This document shows positions 17,945 through 26,936 of a DNA stretch of 64,000 bases, piece by piece. A program made the translations under genes and the position numbers. The stretch is taken from the NCBI GenBank assembly GCA_002480565.1, contig DLCK01000021.1:1-64000 (forward strand). The letters are read 5' to 3'. The DNA comes from Phycisphaerales bacterium UBA7800 (GTDB taxonomy: Bacteria; Planctomycetota; Phycisphaerae; Phycisphaerales; Phycisphaeraceae). The notes under the pieces were generated by a model. It worked only from the letters and a program-made list of their open reading frames with translations, was not told the DNA's origin and did not search any database. Within the stretch, counting starts at the first letter, position 1, and the number at the start of each line of letters is the position of its first letter.

Positions 17945-19144
17945 TCATTTATCTTCGTCGTCTACCTCATCATCATCGTCGATATCGTCTTCATCTTCGT
18001 CGTCGTCGTCATCATCCTCGTCATCCTCAAAGTCTTCGTCATCCAAGTCCTCATCGACATCTGAGTCCTCATCAGCACCTTCGACATCGGCATCCGACTC
18101 ATCGCTGATGACCGATTCATCGTCCTCGTCTTCTTCCATATCCAACTCATCAGCAAGGGCGTCTTCCTCTTCAGCTGCGAGTTTTTTCTTGGCAAAAGTC
18201 GCCCGGAGCTTGGCGCGACGTTCAGCACGTTTGCGATCCGCTTCACTGGGCCAATCGTATTCCACTTCGCCGGTCTGAGGATTTTTCCAATCTCGCTCGC
18301 CTGAATCATCCATCCCCTGCTGAGCATCTGCTTCGGGACGGGCTTCGAGCGTGATTTCGTGATTGACTTGATCCTGAATCACACGCACGCGGTGTTCGCG
18401 GACGAGTTCGAGCGTTGCCATGAACAAGCCGATGAGTTCACTTTTGGATTTGCGACCTTCAAACATTTTCTGCAAAGTCATCGTGCCATCGCGAAGCAGT
18501 CGGTCGTAGATGTCTTCAGCATGCAGCGCGATGGGGGTATCGTCATAGGTGACATCGTGCGTACCGGTATTGCGACCAATGGATTCGAGAATCCTGGCGA
18601 ACGCTTCGCAGAGATCCAAAACGTTGGCATCTTCCAGATCAATCTCAACAGGCTTGGCATCCTCAGCATCGTCACCTTCAAGCTGCTTGCGGTCGGCCTT
18701 GGTCAGACGCGTGGGCATGGCTGCATAACGCTTCTCCCATTCCTCGCGACGGTCATCCAACTGCATCGCTGCGTCTTTGAATTTTTTGTATGCCAACAAC
18801 TGCTGGACCAACCCATACCGTGGATCGCTTTCACTGATACCTTCGTCGTCGGAACCTTCGCCTTGCTCGCCCTCTTCGCCGGCAGGCATGATCATGAGAC
18901 TTTTAACTTCCAGGAGCGTGGCAGCCATCACCAGAAATTCACCCGCCATGTCGACGTTGAACTGTTCGATGAGTTTCAGATGCTTGAGATACTGCTCGGT
19001 GAGTTCCTTCATCGGCAGGTCATAAATATCAATCTCATGACGCTTGACCAGATACAGAAGTAAGTCCAACGGACCACTGTAACAGTCAAGTTTGACGCGG
19101 TAGTCTTCAAGGGATTGGGCGATGTTCAAAGGCTGTTGATCCAT
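17945..19144 (-). CDS. scpA: Segregation and condensation protein A with an acidic tail
   Basis: A 399-residue ScpA/kleisin, the bridging subunit of the SMC-ScpA-ScpB condensin complex. The N-terminal SMC-neck-binding segment is typical: YSGPLDLLLYLVKRHEIDIY, then LTEQYLKHL and AGEFLVMAATLLEVKSLMIM. The middle is predicted helical, and a winged-helix-like part lies near residues 190-260. Usual ScpA proteins have about 250 residues; here the last 80 or so (from about 318) are almost entirely Asp, Glu and Ser, encoded by a simple GAT/GAC/GAA repeat. scpB is not adjacent. It is divergent from kdsD. The core assignment is firm; the tail is unusual. Confidence 0.93.
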   Translation of the reverse strand: MDQQPLNIAQSLEDYRVKLDCYSGPLDLLLYLVKRHEIDIYDLPMKELTEQYLKHLKLIEQFNVDMAGEFLVMAATLLEVKSLMIMPAGEEGEQGEGSDDEGISESDPRYGLVQQLLAYKKFKDAAMQLDDRREEWEKRYAAMPTRLTKADRKQLEGDDAEDAKPVEIDLEDANVLDLCEAFARILESIGRNTGTHDVTYDDTPIALHAEDIYDRLLRDGTMTLQKMFEGRKSKSELIGLFMATLELVREHRVRVIQDQVNHEITLEARPEADAQQGMDDSGERDWKNPQTGEVEYDWPSEADRKRAERRAKLRATFAKKKLAAEEEDALADELDMEEDEDDESVISDESDADVEGADEDSDVDEDLDDEDFEDDEDDDDDDEDEDDIDDDDEVDDEDK

Positions 19145-19221
19145 TTAACCTGCTCGTTACAAAATCCGAAAGCAACTTTCGGGGGTGGCAAAATCTCAAA
19201 CAATAGCGATACTGTACACCC

Positions 19222-20241
19222 ATGAGCAATCCGGATAAAGCGTCGATTCTCGATTTAGCCAAGGATGTCCTGGCAGCAGAAGCCTCTGCGGTAAGCCACA
19301 TCCCTGTCACATCCTCACTGACTGAGGCTGTTGATATGGTTACAGCCAATACCTCCAGCCAGGCTGGCGGGTCGGTGGTGGTCACCGGGATGGGTAAATG
19401 TAACTTCATCGCCCAGAAAATTTCGGCAACACTTGCCAGCACAGGCACCCCCAGTCAGTTCCTGCATCCAGCTGAGGCCATGCACGGAGACCTGGGGCGA
19501 ATCCGCCAGCGTGATGTGGTCGTGCTGCTGTCACATAGTGGCAATACCGAGGAAATCATCACCCTGGCTGCCCTGCTCAAACAGGATAACGTGCCGATGA
19601 TCGCCATCACCGGTAACGCTGAGTCTCACCTGTCGCGTCTGGCGGATGTGACGTTATGGATTGGCAAGATCACCGAAGCCTGCCCGCACAATCTGGCGCC
19701 GACTGCTTCGACGACGGCGATGCTTGCCCTGGGTGATGCGTTGGCATTGTGTGTGTCGCATGCCAAGAATTTCCGGGCTGAAGACTTCCACAAATTTCAT
19801 CCCGGCGGGTCACTGGGTAAACAGCTCATGGCGGTCACCGAAGCGATGCGCTTTAAGGTTGGATCGACCATGCTGCTCATCCCCATTGGGACCACACTCG
19901 CCCAAGCGTATCGCATGTCCAGCAGTGAAGTGAACCCCGGATTGCGACGCGCCGGCGCCATGCTCATTGCCGATGGCGATGGCAAGCTCGCAGGCATCTT
20001 CACCGACGGAGACCTTCGCAGGTTAGTGATGAAAGATCCAGCCAACGCGATGAACCAACTGGTCGAAAATGTGATGATCCAAAACCCCAAGCATCTGACG
20101 GATGCTGCGTTAGTACGTGATGCAGTGCAAATGGTCCGCGAAACCCGTATCGACGAAATCCCCGTGGTCGACAGCGACAATAAACCCGTCGGACTCATCG
20201 ACGTGCAGGACCTGGTGGCATTGAAAGTAATTGAATCGTGA
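19222..20241 (+). CDS. kdsD: Arabinose-5-phosphate isomerase (KpsF/GutQ family)
   Basis: A 339-residue cytoplasmic enzyme that converts ribulose 5-phosphate to arabinose 5-phosphate, the first step to Kdo of lipopolysaccharide. The SIS domain shows VVVTGMGKCNFIAQKI, HPAEAMHGDLG and SHSGNTEEI. Two CBS domains occupy about residues 210-339, ending EIPVVDSDNKPVGLID. The length is typical. kdsC follows 115 nt later on the same strand, which supports the Kdo role and makes a two-gene unit. The ribosome site at the ATG at 19222 is weak. Confidence 0.94.
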   Translation: MSNPDKASILDLAKDVLAAEASAVSHIPVTSSLTEAVDMVTANTSSQAGGSVVVTGMGKCNFIAQKISATLASTGTPSQFLHPAEAMHGDLGRIRQRDVVVLLSHSGNTEEIITLAALLKQDNVPMIAITGNAESHLSRLADVTLWIGKITEACPHNLAPTASTTAMLALGDALALCVSHAKNFRAEDFHKFHPGGSLGKQLMAVTEAMRFKVGSTMLLIPIGTTLAQAYRMSSSEVNPGLRRAGAMLIADGDGKLAGIFTDGDLRRLVMKDPANAMNQLVENVMIQNPKHLTDAALVRDAVQMVRETRIDEIPVVDSDNKPVGLIDVQDLVALKVIES

Positions 20242-20265
20242 TTTTTAATTCTGACCCGAATGTTT

Positions 20266-20337
20266 AACCACAGAGACACAGAGTTTAAAAGCCAGAATAA
20301 ACCCACGGCATTTTTCGGGCACTGCACCACTGTGGTT
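20266..20337. repeat. Weak CACAGAG-type inverted repeat between kdsD and kdsC
   Basis: AACCACAGAGACACAGAG (20266-20283) and CCACTGTGGTT (20327-20337) can pair through AACCACAG. The left arm matches the family at 2792-2875. It lies within the kdsD-kdsC spacer, 19 nt before the kdsC start, so a hairpin here would be carried in the leader of kdsC mRNA. Confidence 0.6.
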
Positions 20338-20356
20338 CAGCCATTGATTGATTCTT

Positions 20357-20875
20357 ATGCAAGACAACTTCCCTGATATCAAACTGCTGGTCTTCGACGT
20401 TGATGGCGTGTTCTCCGATGGCGGGATCATCCTCTCGGACGTGGGCATTGAAACCAAACGCTACAACGTCCGCGACGGCTTTGGTGTGGTCGCTATCCGC
20501 AAGATGGGCATTGAAGTGGGCATTCTCACCGGACGTGCCAATCGCAATGTGACCATGCGCATGCGCGAACTGGGCATCCCCCATGTCGTCTGTGGCTGTA
20601 GTAACAAAGGCCAAGGTATCCGGGAAATCTCACGTCTCTATGGCATTGCATTGGAACACATCGCGTATCTTGGGGACGACCTGATCGACTTGCCTGCGAT
20701 GACGAAGGTGGCTTACCCCATGGCCGTTGCCGATGCCGAGCAGCCGGTTAAGGCAAATGCAAAATATGTCACCTCACGCCCCGGCGGACATGGCGCGGTA
20801 CGTGATGCGATCAATCATGTGCTCGAAAAAATGGGCCGCTATGACGAGTTGGTTCAGATGTATTTGGACATGTGA
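20357..20875 (+). CDS. kdsC: 3-deoxy-D-manno-octulosonate 8-phosphate phosphatase
   Basis: A 172-residue HAD-superfamily phosphatase without a large cap, which removes phosphate from Kdo 8-phosphate. The catalytic loop is LLVFDVDGVFSDGGI (Asp nucleophile and second Asp), the conserved Gly-Arg of motif II region stands in ILTGRANRNV, and motif IV is YLGDDLIDLPAM. GGHGAVRD near the end is characteristic of KdsC tetramers. The ATG at 20357 was chosen; a TTG three codons upstream is also in frame. It follows kdsD, the enzyme two steps earlier in the same pathway. Confidence 0.94.
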   Translation: MQDNFPDIKLLVFDVDGVFSDGGIILSDVGIETKRYNVRDGFGVVAIRKMGIEVGILTGRANRNVTMRMRELGIPHVVCGCSNKGQGIREISRLYGIALEHIAYLGDDLIDLPAMTKVAYPMAVADAEQPVKANAKYVTSRPGGHGAVRDAINHVLEKMGRYDELVQMYLDM

Positions 20876-20911
20876 AACAAGATACGTCACAGGACACATC
20901 CAATAAGGCAA

Positions 20912-21033
20912 CCCCGGGGGTTAAAACCCCGCGGGCTTTAATGTGCATGCGGACACCAACCGAAAAAGACGGACAACATCACCAACAAAGCTCGAATATT
21001 GAAATAAAGCCCGTGGGGTTTTAACCCCCGGGG
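20912..21033. repeat. 120-nt CCCCGGGGGTTAAAACCCC inverted-repeat element, copy 1
   Basis: Two 29-nt arms (20912-20940 and 21005-21033) are inverted copies with one mismatch, separated by 64 nt. Each arm also contains an inner palindrome, GGGGTTAAAACCCC. The element fills the spacer between the convergent kdsC and adk genes. A second copy in the opposite orientation stands at 23351-23471. Confidence 0.9.
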
Positions 21034-21097
21034 CATTTAACCATGGATCAAATTCAAACGTCAAATGAAGTCAAAAAACCCAAGACTTCCGGGGGGC

Positions 21098-21715
21098 TTA
21101 ACCCATGAACTTTGCGAAGTGGCCTTCCTGGATCGGGGTTACCACTTCCAACACATCATGCAGCACGCGTGCAGGTGATTGCACAGCATTGACTTCGTAG
21201 ATGGTTTCCGAGGGGTAGTGATCCAGAACTGGTTTGGTTTCTGCTTCGTAGACTTTCCAGCGATTGCGGATGACGTTTTCGTCTGCATCGTCCTTGCGGT
21301 TTTCTTTGACCGCGCGACGACGAAGGCGGTCGATCATCGCTTCTTCATCCTGACAGACCAGATGAACCACCGCATAGATTTCGACCAATTCGTCCATCAT
21401 CTGAGCTTGCTCAACCGTGCGGGGAATGCCGTCGAGAATCAGCAGGTCACTATTGGGTTTGTATTCGTGGGTCGCGGTACGGCTCTTGATTGACTGATGC
21501 CACATGCGGACCGTCACATCGTCAGGAACCAGTTCACCACGTGAGGAGTATTCGTAGAAAATTTTACCCAGTTCACTGTGGACGTCGAGATTGCGGAACA
21601 CGTCGCCACAGGCACAGTGAAAGTACCCGGGAATGCGACCGAGAATTTTCCCCTGCGTTCCTTTGCCGGAACCTGGGGCACCTAACAGTAATGCAGTCTT
21701 GAATCGGTTTGACAT
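21098..21715 (-). CDS. adk: Adenylate kinase
   Basis: A 205-residue nucleoside monophosphate kinase that balances ATP, ADP and AMP. The P-loop is LLGAPGSGKGTQ, the AMP-site segment follows, and LILDGIPRTVEQA matches the DGFPR signature with Ile in place of Phe. The LID is of the short or non-zinc type, with no cysteine cluster. The frame is open upstream, but the ATG at 21715 (MSNRFKTALLLG) puts the P-loop at the normal distance. It lies 138 nt after nuoA on the same strand. Family membership is firm; a role on another nucleotide cannot be ruled out. Confidence 0.9.
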   Translation of the reverse strand: MSNRFKTALLLGAPGSGKGTQGKILGRIPGYFHCACGDVFRNLDVHSELGKIFYEYSSRGELVPDDVTVRMWHQSIKSRTATHEYKPNSDLLILDGIPRTVEQAQMMDELVEIYAVVHLVCQDEEAMIDRLRRRAVKENRKDDADENVIRNRWKVYEAETKPVLDHYPSETIYEVNAVQSPARVLHDVLEVVTPIQEGHFAKFMG

Positions 21716-21853
21716 GTTGAATATGACCTGATGTTGGATGAAAGTGAAAATCCCAGGCACCGCAGCAGCTCCATCGCGTGACGGTCCCACACAGAATACA
21801 GCTCAATTTTTCACCTGTGCGTTCAAGGACATCCATGCCCCAGTCCGCAGGTG

Positions 21854-22327
21854 TTACGCATCGACCAAACTGGCGGGATTGGCAGCGGAATCTTCGAGCG
21901 CTTCAGGATCACGACGTGCGAGGGACTTCATGTCCACGTGTCCGGTGCCACGGATTGAGGTATTGACCGCGGAACGCACCCAGTCCAGACTGCCTGAGTA
22001 CCATTCATAAGCAAAGCCGATGATGATAATCGCAAGAAACGGCAGTCCGACAATCAAGGCAGGAATCGGGTATTGACGAAAGACCGCAGCCCACGGGTAG
22101 GTCAGCGCGACTTCCACATCAAAAACCAGATAGAACAAAGCAACAATATAGAAACGCAGGTCAAACTGGACCCAACTGGTCCCAATGGTGGGTTCACCAC
22201 ATTCGTAGATCGCCTTCTTCTCACGGTTGGGCATGTTGGGGCGAAGAAACCAGCCTCCCACCAAGCCACCAATGACAAAAAGGATGCCAAAACCTGCAAA
22301 GAGCGTAATAGAAAGTAACTGCTGCAT
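21854..22327 (-). CDS. nuoA: NADH-quinone oxidoreductase subunit A
   Basis: A 157-residue membrane subunit of complex I. Three transmembrane helices are visible (about residues 5-25, 63-85 and 90-112). The family signature is present as KKAIYECGEPTIGTSWVQFD followed by RFYIVALFYLVFDVEV, with the conserved Cys and the acidic pair in the second helix. The C-terminal 45 residues are a polar extension not usual in this subunit. I chose the ATG at 22327; another ATG lies at 22339. No other nuo gene is next to it, and nuoC stands about 21 kb away. Confidence 0.95.
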   Translation of the reverse strand: MQQLLSITLFAGFGILFVIGGLVGGWFLRPNMPNREKKAIYECGEPTIGTSWVQFDLRFYIVALFYLVFDVEVALTYPWAAVFRQYPIPALIVGLPFLAIIIIGFAYEWYSGSLDWVRSAVNTSIRGTGHVDMKSLARRDPEALEDSAANPASLVDA

Positions 22328-22486
22328 GGCGGGACGCATTCCTGTCTGCAAGTCAAAATCATGCTCCGGACAAACCAGTCATCAGAGCGCTAACATCTTA
22401 CTCGGCATGAGGATTGTGGACAACTAGAGCCACTGGGGTTCGAAATTTGACAATGAAAATGGCTAAAAAAGATGACTCGCAAACAC

Positions 22487-23329
22487 TCACCCACTTTTGC
22501 GCTGATGCATCTTGCGGGTGACCTTTGCACCTAACCCCGGAAACGCTGTACACAGGCTAACACCCAATCGTGTGAACCAATGGGGCCAGACTTCAGGTTT
22601 GGGTTTGCTGCGTGCGATATTTTTGAGAATACATTTTGCAACATGTTCAGGTGTCTGCATCAAGCTATCGGGGGTATTGAGTCCGACATCCTTGCCGGCT
22701 TTGTTGGAGACCTGATTAAAAAAGTCGGTGTACGTGCCGATGGGATGGACGGTGCTGACGTGGATTTCAGTACCAGCAAGCTCGGCTCGCATCGCACCTG
22801 CCATGGAGTCCTGTGCTGCCTTGGTCGCTGCATAGTAACCATACATTGGCAAACTGATCTCCGAACAAGCCGATGAACAAATGATGATGTGTCCGCCGCC
22901 CTGTTTTCGCATGATGGGCAAAGCCTGGTTAACACAGCGCACCGTGCCATAGAAGTTGGTTTCAAAGATGTCACGAATCTGCTTGTCGGCGGTGTCCTCA
23001 ATGCTGGCAAAGAGTCCGTAACCAGCGTTGGCATACAAAACATCAATCTTCCCCACCGCATCTAGGGTTTGTTCAAAGAGTGTTTGAACACTGTCATCAT
23101 CACAGACATCGCAGGGGATGATGATGGCATCCCCGCCCCCGGAAGTGTCTCCGAAGGCATCCTTGGCCATGTTGATTTGTGCAGCGGTTTGTTCCAGTGC
23201 ATCAAGTCCACGAGCCGAGAGCACGACGCGCATGCCTGCCTTGGCACATGCGATGGCGGTGGCTTTACCAATCCCGGAACTGGCGCCGGTGATGAGGATG
23301 GTCTTGCCTTTGAGGTGTTGGGTGTTCAT
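22487..23329 (-). CDS. SDR-family NAD(P)-dependent oxidoreductase
   Basis: A 280-residue short-chain dehydrogenase. The cofactor motif is ITGASSGIGKA near residues 13-23, and the structural NAG motif stands in YANAGYG. Catalytic residues are the Ser in ICSSACSE and the pair in YAATK. Insertions around residues 50-65 and a basic C-terminus (RKMHQRKSG) are extra to the classical 250-residue form. The substrate cannot be told. It lies between nuoA and a large secreted glycosidase gene, on the same strand as both, but separated from the latter by an inverted-repeat element. Confidence 0.9.
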   Translation of the reverse strand: MNTQHLKGKTILITGASSGIGKATAIACAKAGMRVVLSARGLDALEQTAAQINMAKDAFGDTSGGGDAIIIPCDVCDDDSVQTLFEQTLDAVGKIDVLYANAGYGLFASIEDTADKQIRDIFETNFYGTVRCVNQALPIMRKQGGGHIIICSSACSEISLPMYGYYAATKAAQDSMAGAMRAELAGTEIHVSTVHPIGTYTDFFNQVSNKAGKDVGLNTPDSLMQTPEHVAKCILKNIARSKPKPEVWPHWFTRLGVSLCTAFPGLGAKVTRKMHQRKSG

Positions 23330-23350
23330 GTGTGCATGATAGTCACACGG

Positions 23351-23471
23351 CCCCGGGGGTTAAAACCCCACGGGCTTTATTTCAATATTCGAACCGTATT
23401 CGGGTGACGCAGATGTCTTGCCATTGCTAACCACATGCACATTAAAGCCCGTGGGACTTAAGTCCCCGGGG
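23351..23471. repeat. 120-nt CCCCGGGG inverted-repeat element, copy 2
   Basis: Arms 23351-23379 and 23443-23471 pair as in the copy at 20912-21033. The left arm is identical to the complement of the right arm of copy 1, and the loop ends (TTTCAATATTCGA on one side, CATGCACA on the other) are shared in inverted orientation. In the right arm the inner palindrome is GGGACTTAAGTCCC instead of GGGGTTAAAACCCC: paired changes that keep the palindrome. Confidence 0.9.
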
Positions 23472-23480
23472 GGTTCCTGT

Positions 23481-26400
23481 TTATTCCTGTACCTCAACCA
23501 TATGCACATAATTCAGCATCACCCAATCGCGTGTCTGCACGGTGATGGGCTTGCTACCCACGGTGACCGTCGTACTTGCGGTGGGCTCTTTGCGGCTCAC
23601 GGTCAATTCAATGGGACCTTCGCGACCACCATCGACCACCACCTTGGCATCGGCACCACCACGGGGTAAACATCGCAATTGAAGCTGATACACGCCAGGC
23701 TCTGCGTCGAACTTAAACGCAGGCGCGTTGCCCTCCATCATCACACCATCGCGCGATGCTTTGTTATTGATCCATCGTATATCCCCATTCTTTTTGGCTT
23801 TGTCGGTAAAACCATATCCCTTACCTGAGGAATACAACGCATCAAACCCCACCGGCGTGTACGGGCGTGTCATCCCAAGATCAAAGCTTTCAACGAACTT
23901 GTCATCACCCATGTCAAAGAGATACGTGCGAAGTTTGCCTTGAGCATGACGGTCAGCAGTCCACCGGGCAGTCCATTGCTTGCTCTGTTCGATAGCCTTG
24001 AGTAACACCTCGGGATGCTGCACCTCGCTGAGATAAATGGGCAGACCCCGGAGTTGGATGTCATGTGTTTGAGAGACGGACTGTTCAAATCCAAACGCGT
24101 CGGTCATGGTTGCTTGCCCCAGATTCAGGTTCAACGTTCCCTTGTCGGAAGTCGACCATGCTGCGAGTGTTGGTTTGCCATCACGGGTCCATGCGTAGAG
24201 CCAGATATCCTCATTGTCATGGTGGAGTTTGTAGAGCGCACCTGAACCGGTGATCTGGCGGATGAGTGTTGCCAGTGTGAAAAATGCAGCACGGGGTTGG
24301 CCTTGACTGGTGAGCATACCTGATGCGGCATAGAGACTGTTGCCATCTCCTGCTTCGCGATAAATCATCACCTGTTCAATCCCGGCGCCAAGCATCATCA
24401 GTGTGTTACGCACGGTATAAGCAGCATGATTCCGCATGGAGACCGCGCGTTTACCACCTGTGTCGTAACCTGTTTCGGTCATCCAAATCGGCTTGCCTTT
24501 CATGTGCACATTTCGCCAATCATCGAGTCGCATGAGATTTTCAAGATGCGGCGTGCCGGAGACTGCATTGGAACCACGATGCAGATTGGTATCCACTTTT
24601 GAGAGTTCAGGAGCAATCGCGCCGGTGTAGGTATGGACACTCAAACCATCAAGGTGATCGCAGGGATGCGTGCCGTCTTTGTAGGTGTATGTCGCCAAGG
24701 TGTTGATGAGTCCCAGTTCGATCCCGGCATATCCGCCGTTAAACATCAGGGCTTTGGGGTCAGCACGGTGACCTGCATCAATGGCTGGACGCATGAATTC
24801 ATAGTATTGATCCAACGTACCAATCCAGTGCCCCCAGCTTGGATCATTAAGGTTTGGTTCGTTCCAGATTTCATACGCTTGCACCAGGTTCATCGCCGAC
24901 TGCTTATCCTCACTGACAAGATCCGATGGCGAATGTTTCACCGTGCCGTAGCGTGCGACGACCTGGTTGACATAGAAGTAGTAGTCTTCGGGATCTTTGG
25001 GCGGGTAGGCTGCATCGTGTTTGAAATTCAGTTCCGGTGGACACGTGCTGGCATATCGCGGACTCATGAACAGATAACCCAGGCCGTTCATCCCCAATGA
25101 TTTTGCGGTGCCGAAGTATTCATCATGGTTGACGTTCCAAGGGGCGAGTCCTTTGAAGACGACCTGCTTTGGCGCTTTGGACATCAGTCGCCATTTGAGA
25201 TTTTCAAAGCGTACCCACTTGACACCCATACGTCGATTCAATTCCAGAAACGCTGTATTGTTGGTGTTGATGCCGATGCGCGGTTCGAGTTGCTCGTCGG
25301 TGAGTTTGCTGGGCATGACGAAGAATTGTTGCTGGTTCATGCTGACTTTACCGTCAAGCATCAATCGGGCAAAGAAGCGATAAGACCCTGATTTAAGGGC
25401 TTTTTTCGCATCACATGCCAATGACGCAAAGGCGCGTGCGGGGACGGATTGTTCCGTGCTGCCGCTTGCCAATGTTTGGCCGACTGTGGGGAACTGCCAT
25501 GTTTCATCTGCGGTCCCATCAAAAAGCATGACGCTGACGGGCATGGCAATTTTCTGGACACCTTCACCCTTTTTGTGATGACGAATGCGGAAGTATCGCA
25601 ACGACTGTGGCGAGGGGATGGCCACGTCTTTGCTCCCCCACTTGCGATACATATCCACCGGCTGCATGTCCGGGAAGTCGGTCCATGTCTTGCCATCCAT
25701 TGAACCCGAAAAACTCACATGCCAAATCCACTTGGCGTCGGAGTTCACAAAACGAACATGAGTCACGTTGCGTTTTTCCCCCAGGTCGATGACTTGAAAC
25801 GCTTCTTTGAACTTGGCAGCTTTGTCATAAGGTGTTTCGACATGCGAATTCCGCGCGTCATCCGTGAGTGTATTTTCACCAATACGCTCACCATCAAGCA
25901 GCGTCCAACTCGGACACCCCTTGGCAATATCTGAGCCGTGGCGATTGTCTGGCAAAGTGGGAATCTGGTAATCGCCATTAGCCTGAATCACCCAATCGAC
26001 TTTCACGTTTACAGACGTGGGTTGCGGATTGGTGACAACCAGTTGTCCCATTGCCGACTGATCCAATTCAAAAGTCACAGGCATGGTGGTGATGGCCGAC
26101 AATGAGCTATCGTCCTGAGGTTTACTCAGACTCACCAGGGCATCGGTGATGAGTTGCGTTGGACCTTCGGCTTTGGTGAACCAGATGATGTTGATGGATT
26201 TGACGGGATAGTCGAACTTGCCGTTCTTGTCTTTCTGCTTCCATGCCGGTCGCATGTTGCTTCCCAGCAAGTCTGCTTCGATGAACTTCCACCCGCCGAC
26301 AAACCCGTCAAGTTCGGTCTTGTACATGAGGGCTTCGCCTTCGCCGTCGTAAATCTGGTAACCGACGCTCGCGACATTCGAAGCATCATCGACATAAACC

Positions 26401-26768
26401 CAGACACCCAGGTGTGTCGGTTCGCCGGGTTGGTTACCTGCCACATGAACATCACCTTTGGCACCGGAACTCCATGCCCGGCTGGACATCTTGACGACCG
26501 AACTACCTAGCTTGGGAGTTGGTGTTGCCTGGGATTGCAAAGCGACCTTGGCCATCTTCCATGCCCCGCCGTACATGCCGTCGGTTGAATCCATGGGATG
26601 CACGAGGAGCGTTTGGCTGTGTTTGACATGCCGATGCATCGCAGCGGTTTGGGCGATGAGTTCTTGAGCATGCGTTGATGCAGTCAACATTCCCATCCCC
26701 AGCAAAATGCTTGCGAAAACAAATTGCAGGGTGCGCCTTTTGCTTACACAACAGTTTCGTAAATACAT
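23481..26768 (-). CDS. Large secreted clan-A-type glycoside hydrolase with a discoidin-like domain (module A)
   Basis: A 1095-residue exported protein; the signal peptide ends near STHAQ. A discoidin (F5/8 type C)-like segment lies about residues 325-420 (VTHVRFVNSDAKWIWHVSFS and SLRYFRIRHHKKG). The catalytic part has AYEIWNEPN with the probable acid/base Glu near 637 and IWMTETGYD with the probable nucleophile near 765; a spacing of about 130 residues suits clan-A barrels such as GH39 or GH5. The C-terminus (about 960-1095) looks like a malectin-like binding domain. The ATG at 26768 has GGAG 8 nt upstream. It is divergent from a LacI gene, and a palindrome lies between its -35 and -10 boxes. 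The substrate is unknown. Confidence 0.78.
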   Translation of the reverse strand: MYLRNCCVSKRRTLQFVFASILLGMGMLTASTHAQELIAQTAAMHRHVKHSQTLLVHPMDSTDGMYGGAWKMAKVALQSQATPTPKLGSSVVKMSSRAWSSGAKGDVHVAGNQPGEPTHLGVWVYVDDASNVASVGYQIYDGEGEALMYKTELDGFVGGWKFIEADLLGSNMRPAWKQKDKNGKFDYPVKSINIIWFTKAEGPTQLITDALVSLSKPQDDSSLSAITTMPVTFELDQSAMGQLVVTNPQPTSVNVKVDWVIQANGDYQIPTLPDNRHGSDIAKGCPSWTLLDGERIGENTLTDDARNSHVETPYDKAAKFKEAFQVIDLGEKRNVTHVRFVNSDAKWIWHVSFSGSMDGKTWTDFPDMQPVDMYRKWGSKDVAIPSPQSLRYFRIRHHKKGEGVQKIAMPVSVMLFDGTADETWQFPTVGQTLASGSTEQSVPARAFASLACDAKKALKSGSYRFFARLMLDGKVSMNQQQFFVMPSKLTDEQLEPRIGINTNNTAFLELNRRMGVKWVRFENLKWRLMSKAPKQVVFKGLAPWNVNHDEYFGTAKSLGMNGLGYLFMSPRYASTCPPELNFKHDAAYPPKDPEDYYFYVNQVVARYGTVKHSPSDLVSEDKQSAMNLVQAYEIWNEPNLNDPSWGHWIGTLDQYYEFMRPAIDAGHRADPKALMFNGGYAGIELGLINTLATYTYKDGTHPCDHLDGLSVHTYTGAIAPELSKVDTNLHRGSNAVSGTPHLENLMRLDDWRNVHMKGKPIWMTETGYDTGGKRAVSMRNHAAYTVRNTLMMLGAGIEQVMIYREAGDGNSLYAASGMLTSQGQPRAAFFTLATLIRQITGSGALYKLHHDNEDIWLYAWTRDGKPTLAAWSTSDKGTLNLNLGQATMTDAFGFEQSVSQTHDIQLRGLPIYLSEVQHPEVLLKAIEQSKQWTARWTADRHAQGKLRTYLFDMGDDKFVESFDLGMTRPYTPVGFDALYSSGKGYGFTDKAKKNGDIRWINNKASRDGVMMEGNAPAFKFDAEPGVYQLQLRCLPRGGADAKVVVDGGREGPIELTVSRKEPTASTTVTVGSKPITVQTRDWVMLNYVHMVEVQE

Positions 26769-26829
26769 GTTCTTTGCTCCATAATGCTGATTACAACGGG
26801 AAATTCGGGTATCCATTTCAAGTGATAAT

Positions 26830-26857
26830 ATCATAGGAGCAACTGTTGCCCTATCAA
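26830..26857 (-). promoter_or_regulatory. Promoter of the module A glycosidase with an operator in its spacer
   Basis: On the minus strand TTGATA (26852-26857), a 16-nt spacer and TATGAT (26830-26835) form a good sigma-70-type promoter about 60 nt before the ATG at 26768. The spacer is filled by GGGCAACAGTTGCTC, whose core GCAAC-A-GTTGC is a perfect palindrome (26839-26849). A repressor bound there would block polymerase directly. A second copy of the palindrome lies exactly 100 bp away. Confidence 0.75.
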
Positions 26858-26936
26858 GTCTGACTGTTTAAAAATATATTGTATTTTCCCTTATTACTAT
26901 TAATTAAAACACTTACAAGATTAAAAATACCACAAA

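Noticed and set aside
17898..18278. Plus-strand frame rich in poly-serine
   Set aside because: It is the mirror of the acidic-repeat tail of scpA on the other strand and has no independent support.
20912..21033. CRISPR or classical terminator interpretation of the GC-rich inverted repeat
   Set aside because: There are only two long arms per copy with no regularly spaced repeats, and no T-run follows the stems.
22430..22460. GGTTCGAAATT, resembling a tRNA T-loop
   Set aside because: The flanks do not pair as a T-stem, and no acceptor or anticodon stem can be built around it.
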